DNA of 16,501 bases from Clostridiales bacterium (GCA_018369015.1 JAGZDD010000082.1:1-16501), one strand, 5' to 3'; shown: positions 6,272-14,304, numbered from the stretch's first letter. Translations and numbers: made by a program. Notes: a model not told the origin generated them from the letters alone.

Positions 6272-6300
6272 TTGAATGTCCGCTCTTACGGTGATATAAT
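6272..6300 (+). promoter_or_regulatory. Sigma-A promoter of the lipoprotein gene
   Basis: TTGAAT (6272-6277), a 17-base spacer and a perfect TATAAT (6295-6300). The start would be near 6307, about 75 bases before the ATG. It is the only plus-strand promoter I can support. Confidence 0.75.
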
Positions 6301-6382
6301 ATTTATAAATAATGAGCCAGCGGCAAGATATTCCGGCCATACAGAAGCATAATATTATATAGTTAAAGGTCAGGTGATAATT

Positions 6383-7051
6383 ATGAAAAATGCGACACGA
6401 CTGATTTTATTCTCTCTCATATTCTCCATACTCTGCCTCCCTCTGGGCGGCTGCATAAAAACCTTTGACTGTTCCGGATATATTCAAAGTATGCTGGACG
6501 CTACCTACAAAGGAGAATTAGAAGGATACGCCAAGGCCACAAAATCTGATCTGTCCGATATTGAAGAGGATTACCGTCAGTTCATTGAACATGAAACTGA
6601 AATACTTCTTCATTTTTGCGGCCTGACGAAAGACGATATGATTCCTGATGACCTCGTTGTCCAGTTAAGGGAAATTGTCGAAAATATGTGTAAGCAGGTC
6701 CGTTATTCAGTCAAAGAGGCGGATCGGAACGGCAATGTCGATATTGATATTGAGCCTTTGGATATATACAATTCTGTTTACAAAGAATTTTTAGATTTTA
6801 ATACGCAATTTACAGAACGCAACAATAATTATGAATTTGAGGATTATACAGATGAGGAATTTACCCGCGCCTATTTAGAACCGCTCATTTCCATCCTTAA
6901 AAAGCAGCAAGACCAGCTCTCATACAGGGAGCCGGTAACAGTCAAGGTTGTCGTTGCTCCTGATGATGATGGCCGGTATACCATTTCTAATGAGGAAGTC
7001 ACGCAGATTTACAATACAATGATTAATTATACGATTGATAGTGCAAAGTAA
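6383..7051 (+). CDS. Uncharacterised secreted lipoprotein
   Basis: A 222-residue protein. Residues 1-23 form a signal peptide (NATR, then a hydrophobic LILFSLIFSILCLPL) ending at a lipobox LGGC, so Cys24 should be lipid-modified and the protein anchored on the outer face of the membrane. The mature part is acidic and mostly helical (GELEGYAKATKSDLSDIEED, long DYRQFIEHETEILLHF helix), ending in a likely strand VTVKVVVAPDDDGRYT. I do not recognise a family; it vaguely resembles small clostridial lipoproteins with domains of unknown function. The ATG at 6383 is preceded by AGGTG; a GTG three codons upstream is less likely. It is the only plus-strand gene here, with its own promoter and terminator, so it is a single-gene unit inserted between the PBP gene and rsmA. 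Confidence 0.85.
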   Translation: MKNATRLILFSLIFSILCLPLGGCIKTFDCSGYIQSMLDATYKGELEGYAKATKSDLSDIEEDYRQFIEHETEILLHFCGLTKDDMIPDDLVVQLREIVENMCKQVRYSVKEADRNGNVDIDIEPLDIYNSVYKEFLDFNTQFTERNNNYEFEDYTDEEFTRAYLEPLISILKKQQDQLSYREPVTVKVVVAPDDDGRYTISNEEVTQIYNTMINYTIDSAK

Positions 7052-7067
7052 AACATTACATAAAAAC

Positions 7068-7118
7068 AGCTCTCCGAAAGTCAGCCCACAGGCTTAACGA
7101 TCAGAGAGCTATTTTTTT
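7068..7118. terminator. Bidirectional terminator between lipoprotein and PBP genes
   Basis: AGCTCTC (7068-7074) pairs with GAGAGCT (7104-7110), with an inner AGCC/GGCT stem. Seven T follow on the plus strand (7112-7118), ending the lipoprotein transcript. On the minus strand GTTTTTATG follows the same hairpin, so it can also stop transcripts coming from the PBP gene. Confidence 0.85.
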
Positions 7119-7127
7119 GCTAAAGCG

Positions 7128-7163
7128 GCCGCGCCCAGCGCGAGAGTTCCGCAAGCGAAACTC
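7128..7163. repeat. Fragment of repeat family A plus small hairpin
   Basis: The 15 bases GCCGCGCCCAGCGCG at 7128-7142 are identical to the A1 core at 45-59. Next to it a 9-bp hairpin with a 2-base loop (7144-7152 with 7155-7163, one G-U pair in RNA) lies just after the PBP stop codon. It looks like a decayed or partial repeat insertion. Confidence 0.5.
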
Positions 7164-7167
7164 ATTG

Positions 7168-9288
7168 TTATTCCTCCGCTGTATCCCCCTCTAAAACCTC
7201 GCCGCTGCGGTAAATCCGAAACGCCTCGGACACTTTCGGCACAACATAATGGCTGCCGCCGCGTTCCTTAACATCTTCAACCATCATCAGTATAAGAATC
7301 GGATCATTTGTGTTATCAATCTCGTAAGCGGCAAACCATCCCAGCTCCGTTCCTGTTGTATCTTGCTGGGAATCCTTGATTTCCGCAGTTCCGGTTTTTC
7401 CGGCCAAAGTCACGCCCGCCTCCAGCGCCTGCGTTCCCGTTCCTTCGGAAATGACCGTCCTGAGATCGTCATTAATTGTCTGGGCCGTCTGGGCGCCAAA
7501 TACTCCTGTCTTCCAGAAGCTTCCCGGAGCCGCCGCCTCGCCTCCAAGCTCCTCAGAGTTAGAAACAAGATAAGGCTTTAACATATTTCCATCATTCATA
7601 AAAGCTGAATAAATTGACGCCAAATGTACAGGATTTACAAGCATTTCACCCTGTCCATAACCGCTGTTGGCAAGAAGTATCTCATCAGAGGAATCCGCCA
7701 ATGTTCCGTACGTGGAGGTTCCAAGCTCCATTGTAAACGGCATATTTTCGCCAAAGCCCAAGTTTGTCAGGCCCTGGATAAAGGAATCTCTTCCAAGATT
7801 TAACGCCGCCTGGGCAAAATAAATGTTATCGGAGTAAGCCAGCGCTTTTTGAAGCGTTACATCGCCATAGGTTTCCAATGTTGTCACAAAAAGGCTCCCC
7901 CAACTGCTGTCCTTCTGCCAGCTTAAGCCATTGCTTTGCGATACGGCGCCTGGATCAATCGTTCCCTTATCCAGGCCGATTGCCGCGGTCACAGGCTTAA
8001 ATACAGACCCCGGAACCCAGGTGGATGTATATCGGTTATACATTGGAAGACGTTCGTCATTATTTAAAGCCTCCCAACTGCTTGTCGTAATTCCGGCCAC
8101 AAATTCATTCGGATTATAGGACGGTGTACTCACTAAGGAAAGGATTGCTCCAGTTTTCATATTCATAGCTACAGCAAGCCCTTTATCGTCGCCAAGCTGA
8201 GAAAAAAGAATCTGACAAAGATTGGCGTCCAGTGTCAGATGAACGTCTTTGCCATCCAGGGCTGCCTGATAGCCCAATGTTTCTTTCAGGCTTCCGTCGC
8301 TGTTTAATATAAGTATCTCGCTGCCGTCTGTACCTCTTAAGGACGATTCATACAGCTTTTCCAGCCCTGTTTTTCCGACAATACTGTTGCTGTCATAACC
8401 GTCCTTTTCCATAGTTTCCAGTTCCTCAGCACTGATCGCCTGAACATAGCCTGTAAGGTGGGCCAGCGTTTGTCCATAAGGGTATTCCCGCGCGCTGGTT
8501 GTATTCACCATGACGCCTGGAATCTGGATCACCTGGTCGATCAGTTCCTGGTCATCTACGGCAATGGAACGTACCGGAACGAAAACATCGTCTGTCACCC
8601 AGGAAGCACTTAACTGTTCGTTAATATAATCGACAGAAACCTCCAGCAGCTTTGCCAGCGACTCAATGTCTGCATCCTTTGTCGTTTCTGACATCTTTCC
8701 CGGAACAAAGCCCACACTGGCCCCCTCGCCATCCCTGGCTAATACGCTTCCGTTGACATCATAAATACTGCCCCGCTTTGCCGAAAGCGTATTGACCCGG
8801 ACCGTATCCGTATCGTCAAGCTGAGGGAAAATCAGATTGGAGCTCCACATAATTTTATACTGATCGTCCGAATCCTTACAAATCTGCATACTATATGTAT
8901 TGTCCAGAGTACCGGCAGAAGTATCCATAGTCATTTTATATTTATAATACCATCCAGTATCATTTTCGCTTTCCTCAGCCCCTATCAGCGTAAATGTCAC
9001 ATTTTCAGCATTAATCCCGCCAAATATATTTGTATACCGGTTTGTTACAGTTTCTTTATCCACAGTGGCCGCAACGTCCTCATGGATCAGATCATAGATA
9101 GCTTCGTAGCGCTCCTGCGTAACATCCTGCACATAAGTATCATAGACATTTTGAGTCGCCGCCTGACTGTCTTCTTTAAATAAAAAGAACCATGCCAGCA
9201 CTGCTACGGCCACAAAAATAATCACCAGGAACACTGTAATCGCAATAACTGCCCCCAGGTGGTTCCCGCTTTTCTTTCTTTTTGCCAT
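7168..9288 (-). CDS. Class B penicillin-binding protein, MecA/PBP2a-like transpeptidase
   Basis: A 706-residue membrane-anchored D,D-transpeptidase that cross-links peptidoglycan stem peptides outside the cell. Residues about 13-37 are the single membrane anchor. Residues about 42-160 fit the NTF2-like MecA_N domain (QNVYDTYVQDVTQERYEAIYDLI). Residues 165-330 are the dimerisation/pedestal domain, starting LSAKRGSIYDVNG. Residues about 360-690 are the transpeptidase, with all three active-site motifs intact: S428-V-F-K431, S486-D-N488 and K631-T-G. AGGAGGAG gives a firm start. Unlike FtsI/PBP2x it has no PASTA domains. Proteins of this layout include low-affinity, beta-lactam-tolerant PBPs (S. 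aureus PBP2a, enterococcal PBP5), but many are ordinary housekeeping enzymes, so resistance cannot be claimed. It follows the foldase gene by 105 bases with no terminator between. Confidence 0.93.
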   Translation of the reverse strand: MAKRKKSGNHLGAVIAITVFLVIIFVAVAVLAWFFLFKEDSQAATQNVYDTYVQDVTQERYEAIYDLIHEDVAATVDKETVTNRYTNIFGGINAENVTFTLIGAEESENDTGWYYKYKMTMDTSAGTLDNTYSMQICKDSDDQYKIMWSSNLIFPQLDDTDTVRVNTLSAKRGSIYDVNGSVLARDGEGASVGFVPGKMSETTKDADIESLAKLLEVSVDYINEQLSASWVTDDVFVPVRSIAVDDQELIDQVIQIPGVMVNTTSAREYPYGQTLAHLTGYVQAISAEELETMEKDGYDSNSIVGKTGLEKLYESSLRGTDGSEILILNSDGSLKETLGYQAALDGKDVHLTLDANLCQILFSQLGDDKGLAVAMNMKTGAILSLVSTPSYNPNEFVAGITTSSWEALNNDERLPMYNRYTSTWVPGSVFKPVTAAIGLDKGTIDPGAVSQSNGLSWQKDSSWGSLFVTTLETYGDVTLQKALAYSDNIYFAQAALNLGRDSFIQGLTNLGFGENMPFTMELGTSTYGTLADSSDEILLANSGYGQGEMLVNPVHLASIYSAFMNDGNMLKPYLVSNSEELGGEAAAPGSFWKTGVFGAQTAQTINDDLRTVISEGTGTQALEAGVTLAGKTGTAEIKDSQQDTTGTELGWFAAYEIDNTNDPILILMMVEDVKERGGSHYVVPKVSEAFRIYRSGEVLEGDTAEE

Positions 9289-9393
9289 AAAACTCCTCCT
9301 TACATCCCTGATACTGTCAGGCAGCGCAGCGCACCGCCCGCCAGCTTGCAGGGATACTGCCAGTATTCATTGATAAACACCTCTTTAGCTTTC

Positions 9394-10569
9394 CTATACA
9401 CCACTGCCTGACGTTTCGCTGCTGTCAGCCGCAGGTGTTTCTGTAACTGCTCCAGATGTTCCTGTAGCTGCCGCAGGTGTTTCTGTAACTGCCGCAGAGC
9501 CGACAACAAAGTCCATCACCCGGATGCGCTTCACATCCTCCTTCATATCCGCCTCTTCCCGGCTTTTTTTATAATCGCTGACATTGTCATAATTTTGTTC
9601 ACGGGCGCACCGCTCAATTTCTTCCTCAGTCATATCATCGCCATTGATATTTTCAGCCTCAGCGATGGCGTCAATGACAAGCTCCTGCTTAATCTCCTGC
9701 TTTGCCATGTCCTCAATCGCCGTGTTATATTCATCCAGAGACATATTCTGGTATGTCTTAACATAGTCCTCAAAGGTCATTTTGAAATCCTCGGCCGCGG
9801 ATTCGTCATAGCTTTTATATTCACTGGCAATAGCCTGAATATCGCTGTCACTGTAAGCTGTAACCTTTGCATTGGCCATAACAATCTCCCAAACCGCGTT
9901 GCGGCGGTTCATTTCCCGTTCATTTTCCCGGCTTTTTACAAGCTCCTCCTTCACATACTGCTGATATTCCTCAACCGTTTTGCAGTCGGAAATAGACGCC
10001 ACAAATTCATCGGTCAATTCAGCCTGCTGCTCCTGTACGATATAGTTAATTGTTACCTTATACACAGCGCTTTTGCCTACAAGCTCTTCCTGCGGATAGC
10101 CGTCGGGATATGTGACGGAAATATCTACCGTATCTCCGGGCATTGCTCCCACAAGCCCGTCTTCCGCCCCGTTGAAGAAAATTCCTGAGCCTATGAGCAT
10201 ATTGTAATCCTCTACGGATGAATCGGGAATCTCTTCATCGTCCATATAACCGGTATAGTTTACATTAACCGTATCGCCCTCAGCTACTGCCCGATCCTTA
10301 ATTTCATTGGTCACTGTGGCATTTTCTACAGCCGCAAGCACTGTATTGATCACATCTGCGTCAGTAATATCCGGAAGCGCTTCGACTGTCGCCTGGATTC
10401 CTTTATATTCTCCAAGCTTTACTTCACTTTTAACATCATTGGCCTTGCTTTCTATATTTCCTGTGTTTTTGTCATCTGTTGTTTCCCCGCTCCCGGAGCA
10501 GCCGGAAAATGTCAAAGCTCCCGCTATCATAAGCCCGGCGGCAGTCATCGCCAATCGTTTAAATTTCAT
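9394..10569 (-). CDS. Lipid-anchored trigger-factor-like FKBP-type peptidyl-prolyl isomerase
   Basis: A 391-residue predicted extracytoplasmic foldase. Residues 1-23 are a lipoprotein signal peptide and Cys24 (FSGC) the lipidation site. Residues about 50-90 resemble the linker before the trigger factor isomerase domain; 95-178 are the FKBP domain (GDTVNVNYTGYM, then IGSGIFFNGAEDGLVGAMPGD); 185-355 resemble the helical trigger factor C-terminal chaperone arms (TDEFVASI). The ribosome-binding domain is missing, replaced by the lipoprotein signal, so it should act outside the membrane, in the way PrsA does. The usual GFED segment of trigger factor reads GAED here (residues 134-137), which may reduce isomerase activity. 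The C-terminus holds a 14-residue repeat rich in Thr, Ala and Ser. It sits between tatD and a penicillin-binding protein gene, a possible client. Confidence 0.88.
   Translation of the reverse strand: MKFKRLAMTAAGLMIAGALTFSGCSGSGETTDDKNTGNIESKANDVKSEVKLGEYKGIQATVEALPDITDADVINTVLAAVENATVTNEIKDRAVAEGDTVNVNYTGYMDDEEIPDSSVEDYNMLIGSGIFFNGAEDGLVGAMPGDTVDISVTYPDGYPQEELVGKSAVYKVTINYIVQEQQAELTDEFVASISDCKTVEEYQQYVKEELVKSRENEREMNRRNAVWEIVMANAKVTAYSDSDIQAIASEYKSYDESAAEDFKMTFEDYVKTYQNMSLDEYNTAIEDMAKQEIKQELVIDAIAEAENINGDDMTEEEIERCAREQNYDNVSDYKKSREEADMKEDVKRIRVMDFVVGSAAVTETPAAATGTSGAVTETPAADSSETSGSGV
9415..9500 (-). repeat. 42-bp tandem duplication in the foldase C-terminus
   Basis: The first 20 bases of the block, GCCGCAGGTGTTTCTGTAAC on the plus strand, start at 9428 and again at 9470, 42 bases (14 codons) apart. 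Residues 360-373 (AVTETPAAATGTSG) recur from 374 as AVTETPAADSSETSG. The tail is a low-complexity, probably disordered end that may span the cell wall. Confidence 0.8.
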
Positions 10570-10670
10570 AAAACCACCTCTCTTTTCTTTAACTATTCAG
10601 CCATGCGTCGGTTAGCTGCCCAAATTCGGGATGCGTAGCCAAATAGTTGCCTTTTTCTTATACACTAACA

Positions 10671-11444
10671 CTAAACATCCATCCGGTACAGCGCCATAGC
10701 GTTGTTCCATGTCACTGCCTCGGCTTCTTCTTCAGAAATACCCTTGATTTCGCTGATGGCCTTTACCACATAGGGCAGGTTCAATGATGAATTTCGCTTT
10801 CCCCGATTGGGAACCGGGGAAAGATACGGACAGTCTGTTTCCAAAACAATATGCTCTAGGGGAATGTCTGCGACAACAGCCTTAGTCGTTTTTGCATTGT
10901 TAAATGTGACAACGCCGCCAATTCCAATAAAATACCCCATTTTCACATATTCCCGGGCCAGCTCCACAGAATAGGAAAAGCAGTGAATCACGCCGCCAAG
11001 CCCCCGTCCATGAGCTTTCATAATATCCAATGTATCTTTTGCCGCGTCTCTTGAATGAATACACACAGGAAGCTGACATTCCCGGGCCAGCTCAAGCTGG
11101 CGGATAAACCATTTTTTCTGGTTCTCCCGGACAGCCTCGTCCTTATCCCAATAATAGTCGAGGCCAATTTCACCGACAGCCACCACCTTTGGCATTTTTG
11201 TAAGGCCGCCAAGCCACTCTAAAACATCATCGTTCATCTCTCCCGCGTCACTGGGGTGAACGCCCACCGCCCCATAAATAAAAGGGTACTTTTGGGTGAG
11301 GGCGACCGTAGCCTTCGTTGACGCGATATTTGCGCCAATATTTACGACCCGTCCAATACGGTTTACTGCCAGCGCATTTAAAAGCCCGTCGCGGTCTTCA
11401 TCAAACTGCTCGTCATCATAATGTGCATGTGTATCAAAAATCAT
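10671..11444 (-). CDS. tatD: TatD-family metal-dependent hydrolase (DNase)
   Basis: A 257-residue cytoplasmic TIM-barrel hydrolase. The metal ligands of the TatD family are all present: H6 and H8 in THAHYDD, E92 in VGEIGLDYYW, H130 in VCIHSRDA, H154 in VIHCFSYS and D204 in ETDCPYLSP. Family members act as 3'-5' exonucleases or D-aminoacyl-related hydrolases; the E. coli enzyme is tied to DNA repair. I moved the start to the ATG at 11444, where AAGGAGA lies 8 bases upstream and the protein begins MIFDTHAH. It is the first gene after a good promoter at 11572-11600 and lies 101 bases before the foldase gene with no terminator, so tatD, foldase and PBP genes may share a transcript. Association of tatD with metG and rsmA is usual in Firmicutes. 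Confidence 0.95.
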   Translation of the reverse strand: MIFDTHAHYDDEQFDEDRDGLLNALAVNRIGRVVNIGANIASTKATVALTQKYPFIYGAVGVHPSDAGEMNDDVLEWLGGLTKMPKVVAVGEIGLDYYWDKDEAVRENQKKWFIRQLELARECQLPVCIHSRDAAKDTLDIMKAHGRGLGGVIHCFSYSVELAREYVKMGYFIGIGGVVTFNNAKTTKAVVADIPLEHIVLETDCPYLSPVPNRGKRNSSLNLPYVVKAISEIKGISEEEAEAVTWNNAMALYRMDV

Positions 11445-11571
11445 AGAATCTGTCTCCTTCAATCCTTCGCGCCCGGAAAACATTGCCGGCCGCGCCTTAA
11501 GCGTTACTGCTTACAAATGACTAAGCCTATTATATTTCAACTTTGTTAATATTCTTTTACAATACCATTTC

Positions 11572-11600
11572 ATTATATACCATTCTCTAAAATCATCCAA
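11572..11600 (-). promoter_or_regulatory. Sigma-A promoter of the tatD operon
   Basis: On the minus strand TTGGAT (11600-11595), a 17-base spacer and a perfect TATAAT (11577-11572). The leader would be about 120 bases. A second TATAAT lies at 11534-11529 without a matching -35 box. The rest of the 260-base gap to corA holds an AT-rich stretch and the corA terminator. Confidence 0.7.
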
Positions 11601-11656
11601 TACATTTAAGAAAATTTTCAGAACTTTTGGTAACAGTTCAGCCATGCGGCTGATGA

Positions 11657-11702
11657 GGAAAAAGCGCAGCCGTTCCACTGCTCATGGCCCGATTGCGCTT
11701 TT
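11657..11702 (-). terminator. Rho-independent terminator of the metG-corA operon
   Basis: On the minus strand AAAAGCGCA (11702-11694) pairs with TGCGCTTTT (11668-11660), followed by T and CC. It starts only 3 bases after the corA stop. A small extra hairpin CAGCC-ATGC-GGCTG lies just beyond at 11639-11652. Confidence 0.8.
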
Positions 11703-11704
11703 AG

Positions 11705-12685
11705 TTAAAACCATTTTTTCTTTTTAAAATACCAGATTTCCAGAAGAATAACAACAGCGCTTACGGCAATCACGGCCGGATAGCCGTATTTCCACTGTGT
11801 TTCCGGCATAAATACAAAGTTCATGCCATACCACCCGACAATTAATGTCAGAGGCATAAAAATTGTTGTAACAACAGTAAGAAAACGCATGACATTATTT
11901 TGCCGTATATCGATCTGGGTCTGGTACATTTCACGGATCTGCAGCGCATATTCACGAAGGTTCTGAGCATAATCATAGAGCCGCGTCACTCTGTCCGCAA
12001 ACATTTTGAAAAGCCGGCAGTCCTCCTCATTGAGAAGATTATTATAATTCTCAGCCATTGTATCGCCCATATCAAGAAGCTGGTTATAATAAGCCCCCAG
12101 CTTCATAAGCTCTTTGCGCCGTGCAATCATCCAGGATGGAATATTCACTGCTTCACGGGTCAGTATTGCTTCTTCCACCTGGTTCATTTTTTCCTCATAG
12201 CCCTGTAAATATTCAACCTCATCCTTGATTAAATATTCCATAAATTCAAAAAGGAAATGGGCGACATAGGTCTTATCAATAATCTGTATCTGCTCAATCT
12301 CATGGAGCATTTTAGAAACAGTTCCAGAATCATCGATAAAAATAAGCTTCTCCTGATCCATATAAAATCCGCAGGCCAGCACCGGCGATCGGCCCGAAAC
12401 TACATTTTGAACACTTCCATTTTTTTCCGGCTCACATTTTTTTGAAGAATCGTTCAAAGAAAACTTCCCGGGAATGAGAAATGTACCGATAATACATTTC
12501 TGGAGCAAATCCACCTTGCAATAATGAATATTTTCCATACTTTTAAGCAAAAGATGGTCGTGGACCAGCATATTATATTTGCTGGCATAGTCCTGCTTTG
12601 TCATAATTTCAATCAGGGAATCACCCGGCCTAAGCCGTTCCCCTGGCGCCATCCAGTAAAGACGCCCGTTTAAACGGTAACGCAT
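11705..12685 (-). CDS. CorA-like divalent cation transporter
   Basis: A 326-residue membrane protein of the CorA (2-TM-GxN) family, which moves Mg2+ or other divalent cations as a pentamer. The long N-terminal cytoplasmic part is helical in its second half (residues about 145-255, containing MNQVEEAIL and YAQNLREYALQIREMYQ). Two C-terminal membrane helices flank the signature YGMN (GMN at 287-289), followed by a MPET loop where classical CorA has MPEL. The end is a strongly basic FKKKKWF, as expected for the inside. The N-terminal 120 residues are divergent from typical CorA, including a poorly conserved patch around 80-100. The ATG is preceded by GGGAGG and overlaps the pyridoxamine kinase gene by 16 bases, which implies coupled translation. 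The ion is not certain. Confidence 0.9.
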   Translation of the reverse strand: MRYRLNGRLYWMAPGERLRPGDSLIEIMTKQDYASKYNMLVHDHLLLKSMENIHYCKVDLLQKCIIGTFLIPGKFSLNDSSKKCEPEKNGSVQNVVSGRSPVLACGFYMDQEKLIFIDDSGTVSKMLHEIEQIQIIDKTYVAHFLFEFMEYLIKDEVEYLQGYEEKMNQVEEAILTREAVNIPSWMIARRKELMKLGAYYNQLLDMGDTMAENYNNLLNEEDCRLFKMFADRVTRLYDYAQNLREYALQIREMYQTQIDIRQNNVMRFLTVVTTIFMPLTLIVGWYGMNFVFMPETQWKYGYPAVIAVSAVVILLEIWYFKKKKWF

Positions 12686-13632
12686 GGTGCCTCCCTCCCC
12701 AGCTCGCCAAGAAAATATTCAAAACATACGCCGTCCGTCAGAGGAATTTCCCGATCATTGGAGGCACGGATAGCCTTTGCCACAAAATCCGCCGCTTTTT
12801 TTACCGACACTTCCAAAGGTACGCCGTTCACCGCATCCGCGGCAATAATTGAAGCAAAAAGATCACCGGTACCGCAGCGGGATTTTCCCGCGCTTTGGGT
12901 GACAAACAGCCGGCCTTCCCGGCCTGAAGTAAAGCAGTAATTGCCGATATATCCGCCCGTTTTTTTTTCGCAGGCGCAAGACTGGCCGCTGCTGCCGCAA
13001 AGCTGGCTGTCACCGCCCTGAGACAGGCTATCGCCGCCGGGAGGCTGGCCATCGCTGCCGTCAGGAAGCTCTATCCCTGTAATAATGACACTATCCGGCC
13101 CCAGCGCAGAAAGCTTTACAGCCAGCCCATACAGCTCGTTTTCTGTCCAACGCGCCTTGTAGGGCGTATCCGTCAAAATGCACGCTTCCGTTACATTGGG
13201 CGTCACTATATTGCCAAAGCCAACGAGCGCTTTCATTTCCCGGCACATTTCAGGAGTGTAGGTCCGGTAGGTTTTCCCGTGATCTCCCATAACAGGATCA
13301 ATAATAATGCGGGTATTCCTGCCGCAAAAGTCCTGAAAAAAACGTTTTACAATGGCGATCTGCTCCTTTGAGCCAAGAAAGCCGCTGTAAATCCCGTCAA
13401 AAACCAGGCCCAGTTTTTTCCACTCCTCTATATATGGCTCCATTTTTTCTGTATAATCATCAATGAAGCTGCTTGGAAATGCCGTATGGTTAGAAAGTAT
13501 GGCTGTCGGAACCGGACAGCAGGCCAGCCCCATGACCGAAATCACCGGCACAGCCACCGTCAGGGCGCACCGTCCGAAGCCGGTAAGATCATTAATAACT
13601 GCAATTTTTTTCTGATTATTATGAGATTCCAT
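12670..13632 (-). CDS. Pyridoxamine / pyridoxal kinase
   Basis: A 320-residue ribokinase-fold kinase that phosphorylates the 5'-hydroxyl of vitamin B6 vitamers in PLP salvage. Visible motifs: VINDLTGFGRCALT (12-25) near the substrate site, IIDPVMGDHGK (110-120), TPNVTEA (144-150) and the catalytic anion-hole motif CGTGDLF (253-259), with D257 as the general base. The frame extends 49 codons further upstream, but AGGAG 7 bases before the ATG at 13632 and the family start fix the N-terminus. Residues about 191-226 are an unusual Gly/Ser/Gln/Cys-rich insertion just before the GTGD half. The gene could be called pdxK or pdxY; I cannot separate these. It sits 26 bases after the TRIC gene and overlaps corA by 16 bases. 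Confidence 0.9.
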   Translation of the reverse strand: MESHNNQKKIAVINDLTGFGRCALTVAVPVISVMGLACCPVPTAILSNHTAFPSSFIDDYTEKMEPYIEEWKKLGLVFDGIYSGFLGSKEQIAIVKRFFQDFCGRNTRIIIDPVMGDHGKTYRTYTPEMCREMKALVGFGNIVTPNVTEACILTDTPYKARWTENELYGLAVKLSALGPDSVIITGIELPDGSDGQPPGGDSLSQGGDSQLCGSSGQSCACEKKTGGYIGNYCFTSGREGRLFVTQSAGKSRCGTGDLFASIIAADAVNGVPLEVSVKKAADFVAKAIRASNDREIPLTDGVCFEYFLGELGREAPCVTV

Positions 13633-13658
13633 GGACACGCTCCTGTTCTGACAGCAGT

Positions 13659-14300
13659 TTACTGTACCCGGGGCAGATTCCAGCGGTAATGAGCCGCCAG
13701 CAGGCGGATAACAACAACAAGAACCGCTGCAATAATCATCGATGCCGAATTTCCAATAAAACTGCGCAAAATTAAACATAAAATGGCTCCGGCAATGGAA
13801 GCGCAGGCATAAACATGCTTTACAAAGACAAATGGCATATTTCCCGCCATAACATCCCGGATCATGCCTCCTCCAATCCCGGTAATGACGCCGACAAAAA
13901 TCAACAGAAAAATACTGTCATAGCCCACGCCCAGGGCAGTATTGATTCCTATAACTGTAAATGCCCCAAGACCAATAGCGTCCATGACATTCATCCATTT
14001 TTCATACATTTCCACAAAACGGCTCTCCAAAAGCTCCTGGCGCAGCCTGAAAAGCCCAAAAAGCAGGCAGGCGGTGACAATAGCCGCCAGGGCATAGGAG
14101 CTGTTGCGGAACATGTTCGGGGGATTAATCCCCAAAACAAGATCCCGGATCAGCCCCCCGCCCAGCGCCGTTGTCACTGCCAGGACATTGATTCCGAAAA
14201 TATCCATATTTTTTCGTATTGCGATCATTGCCCCGGACGAAGCAAAAGCCACAGTGCCTATCATTTCTATAATATAAACTGCAAGGCTTGAGTACGACAT
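13659..14300 (-). CDS. TRIC-type cation channel family protein (UPF0126, YicG/YadS-like)
   Basis: A 213-residue integral membrane protein with about seven hydrophobic segments. It has the internal duplication of the family: GGGLIRD at 47-53 in the first half and GGGMIRD at 143-149 in the second, each in a kinked helix that lines the pore in prokaryotic TRIC channels. These form homotrimeric, mainly K+-permeable channels; the role in bacteria is unsettled, and some relatives have been linked to glycine transport. The ATG at 14300 starts 4 bases after the metG stop, with AAGG rather close; a GTG at 14321 overlapping metG is an alternative. The coupling to metG, pdxK and corA is operon-like, but no shared pathway is evident. 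Confidence 0.88.
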   Translation of the reverse strand: MSYSSLAVYIIEMIGTVAFASSGAMIAIRKNMDIFGINVLAVTTALGGGLIRDLVLGINPPNMFRNSSYALAAIVTACLLFGLFRLRQELLESRFVEMYEKWMNVMDAIGLGAFTVIGINTALGVGYDSIFLLIFVGVITGIGGGMIRDVMAGNMPFVFVKHVYACASIAGAILCLILRSFIGNSASMIIAAVLVVVIRLLAAHYRWNLPRVQ

Positions 14301-14304
14301 AGCC

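Noticed and set aside
7168..9288. Calling the PBP a beta-lactam resistance gene
   Set aside because: The domain layout matches PBP2a, but low drug affinity cannot be read from motifs alone and such proteins are common in untreated gut Clostridia.
9300..9509. 69-codon minus-strand frame with LQKHLRQLQ repeats
   Set aside because: A shadow frame of the 42-bp duplication in the foldase gene; the repeat pattern comes from the DNA repeat, not from a coiled-coil gene.
13633..13779. 49-codon N-terminal extension of the pyridoxamine kinase
   Set aside because: It overlaps the TRIC gene and has a cysteine-rich non-native composition; the ATG at 13632 has AGGAG at proper spacing and begins at the family's usual start.
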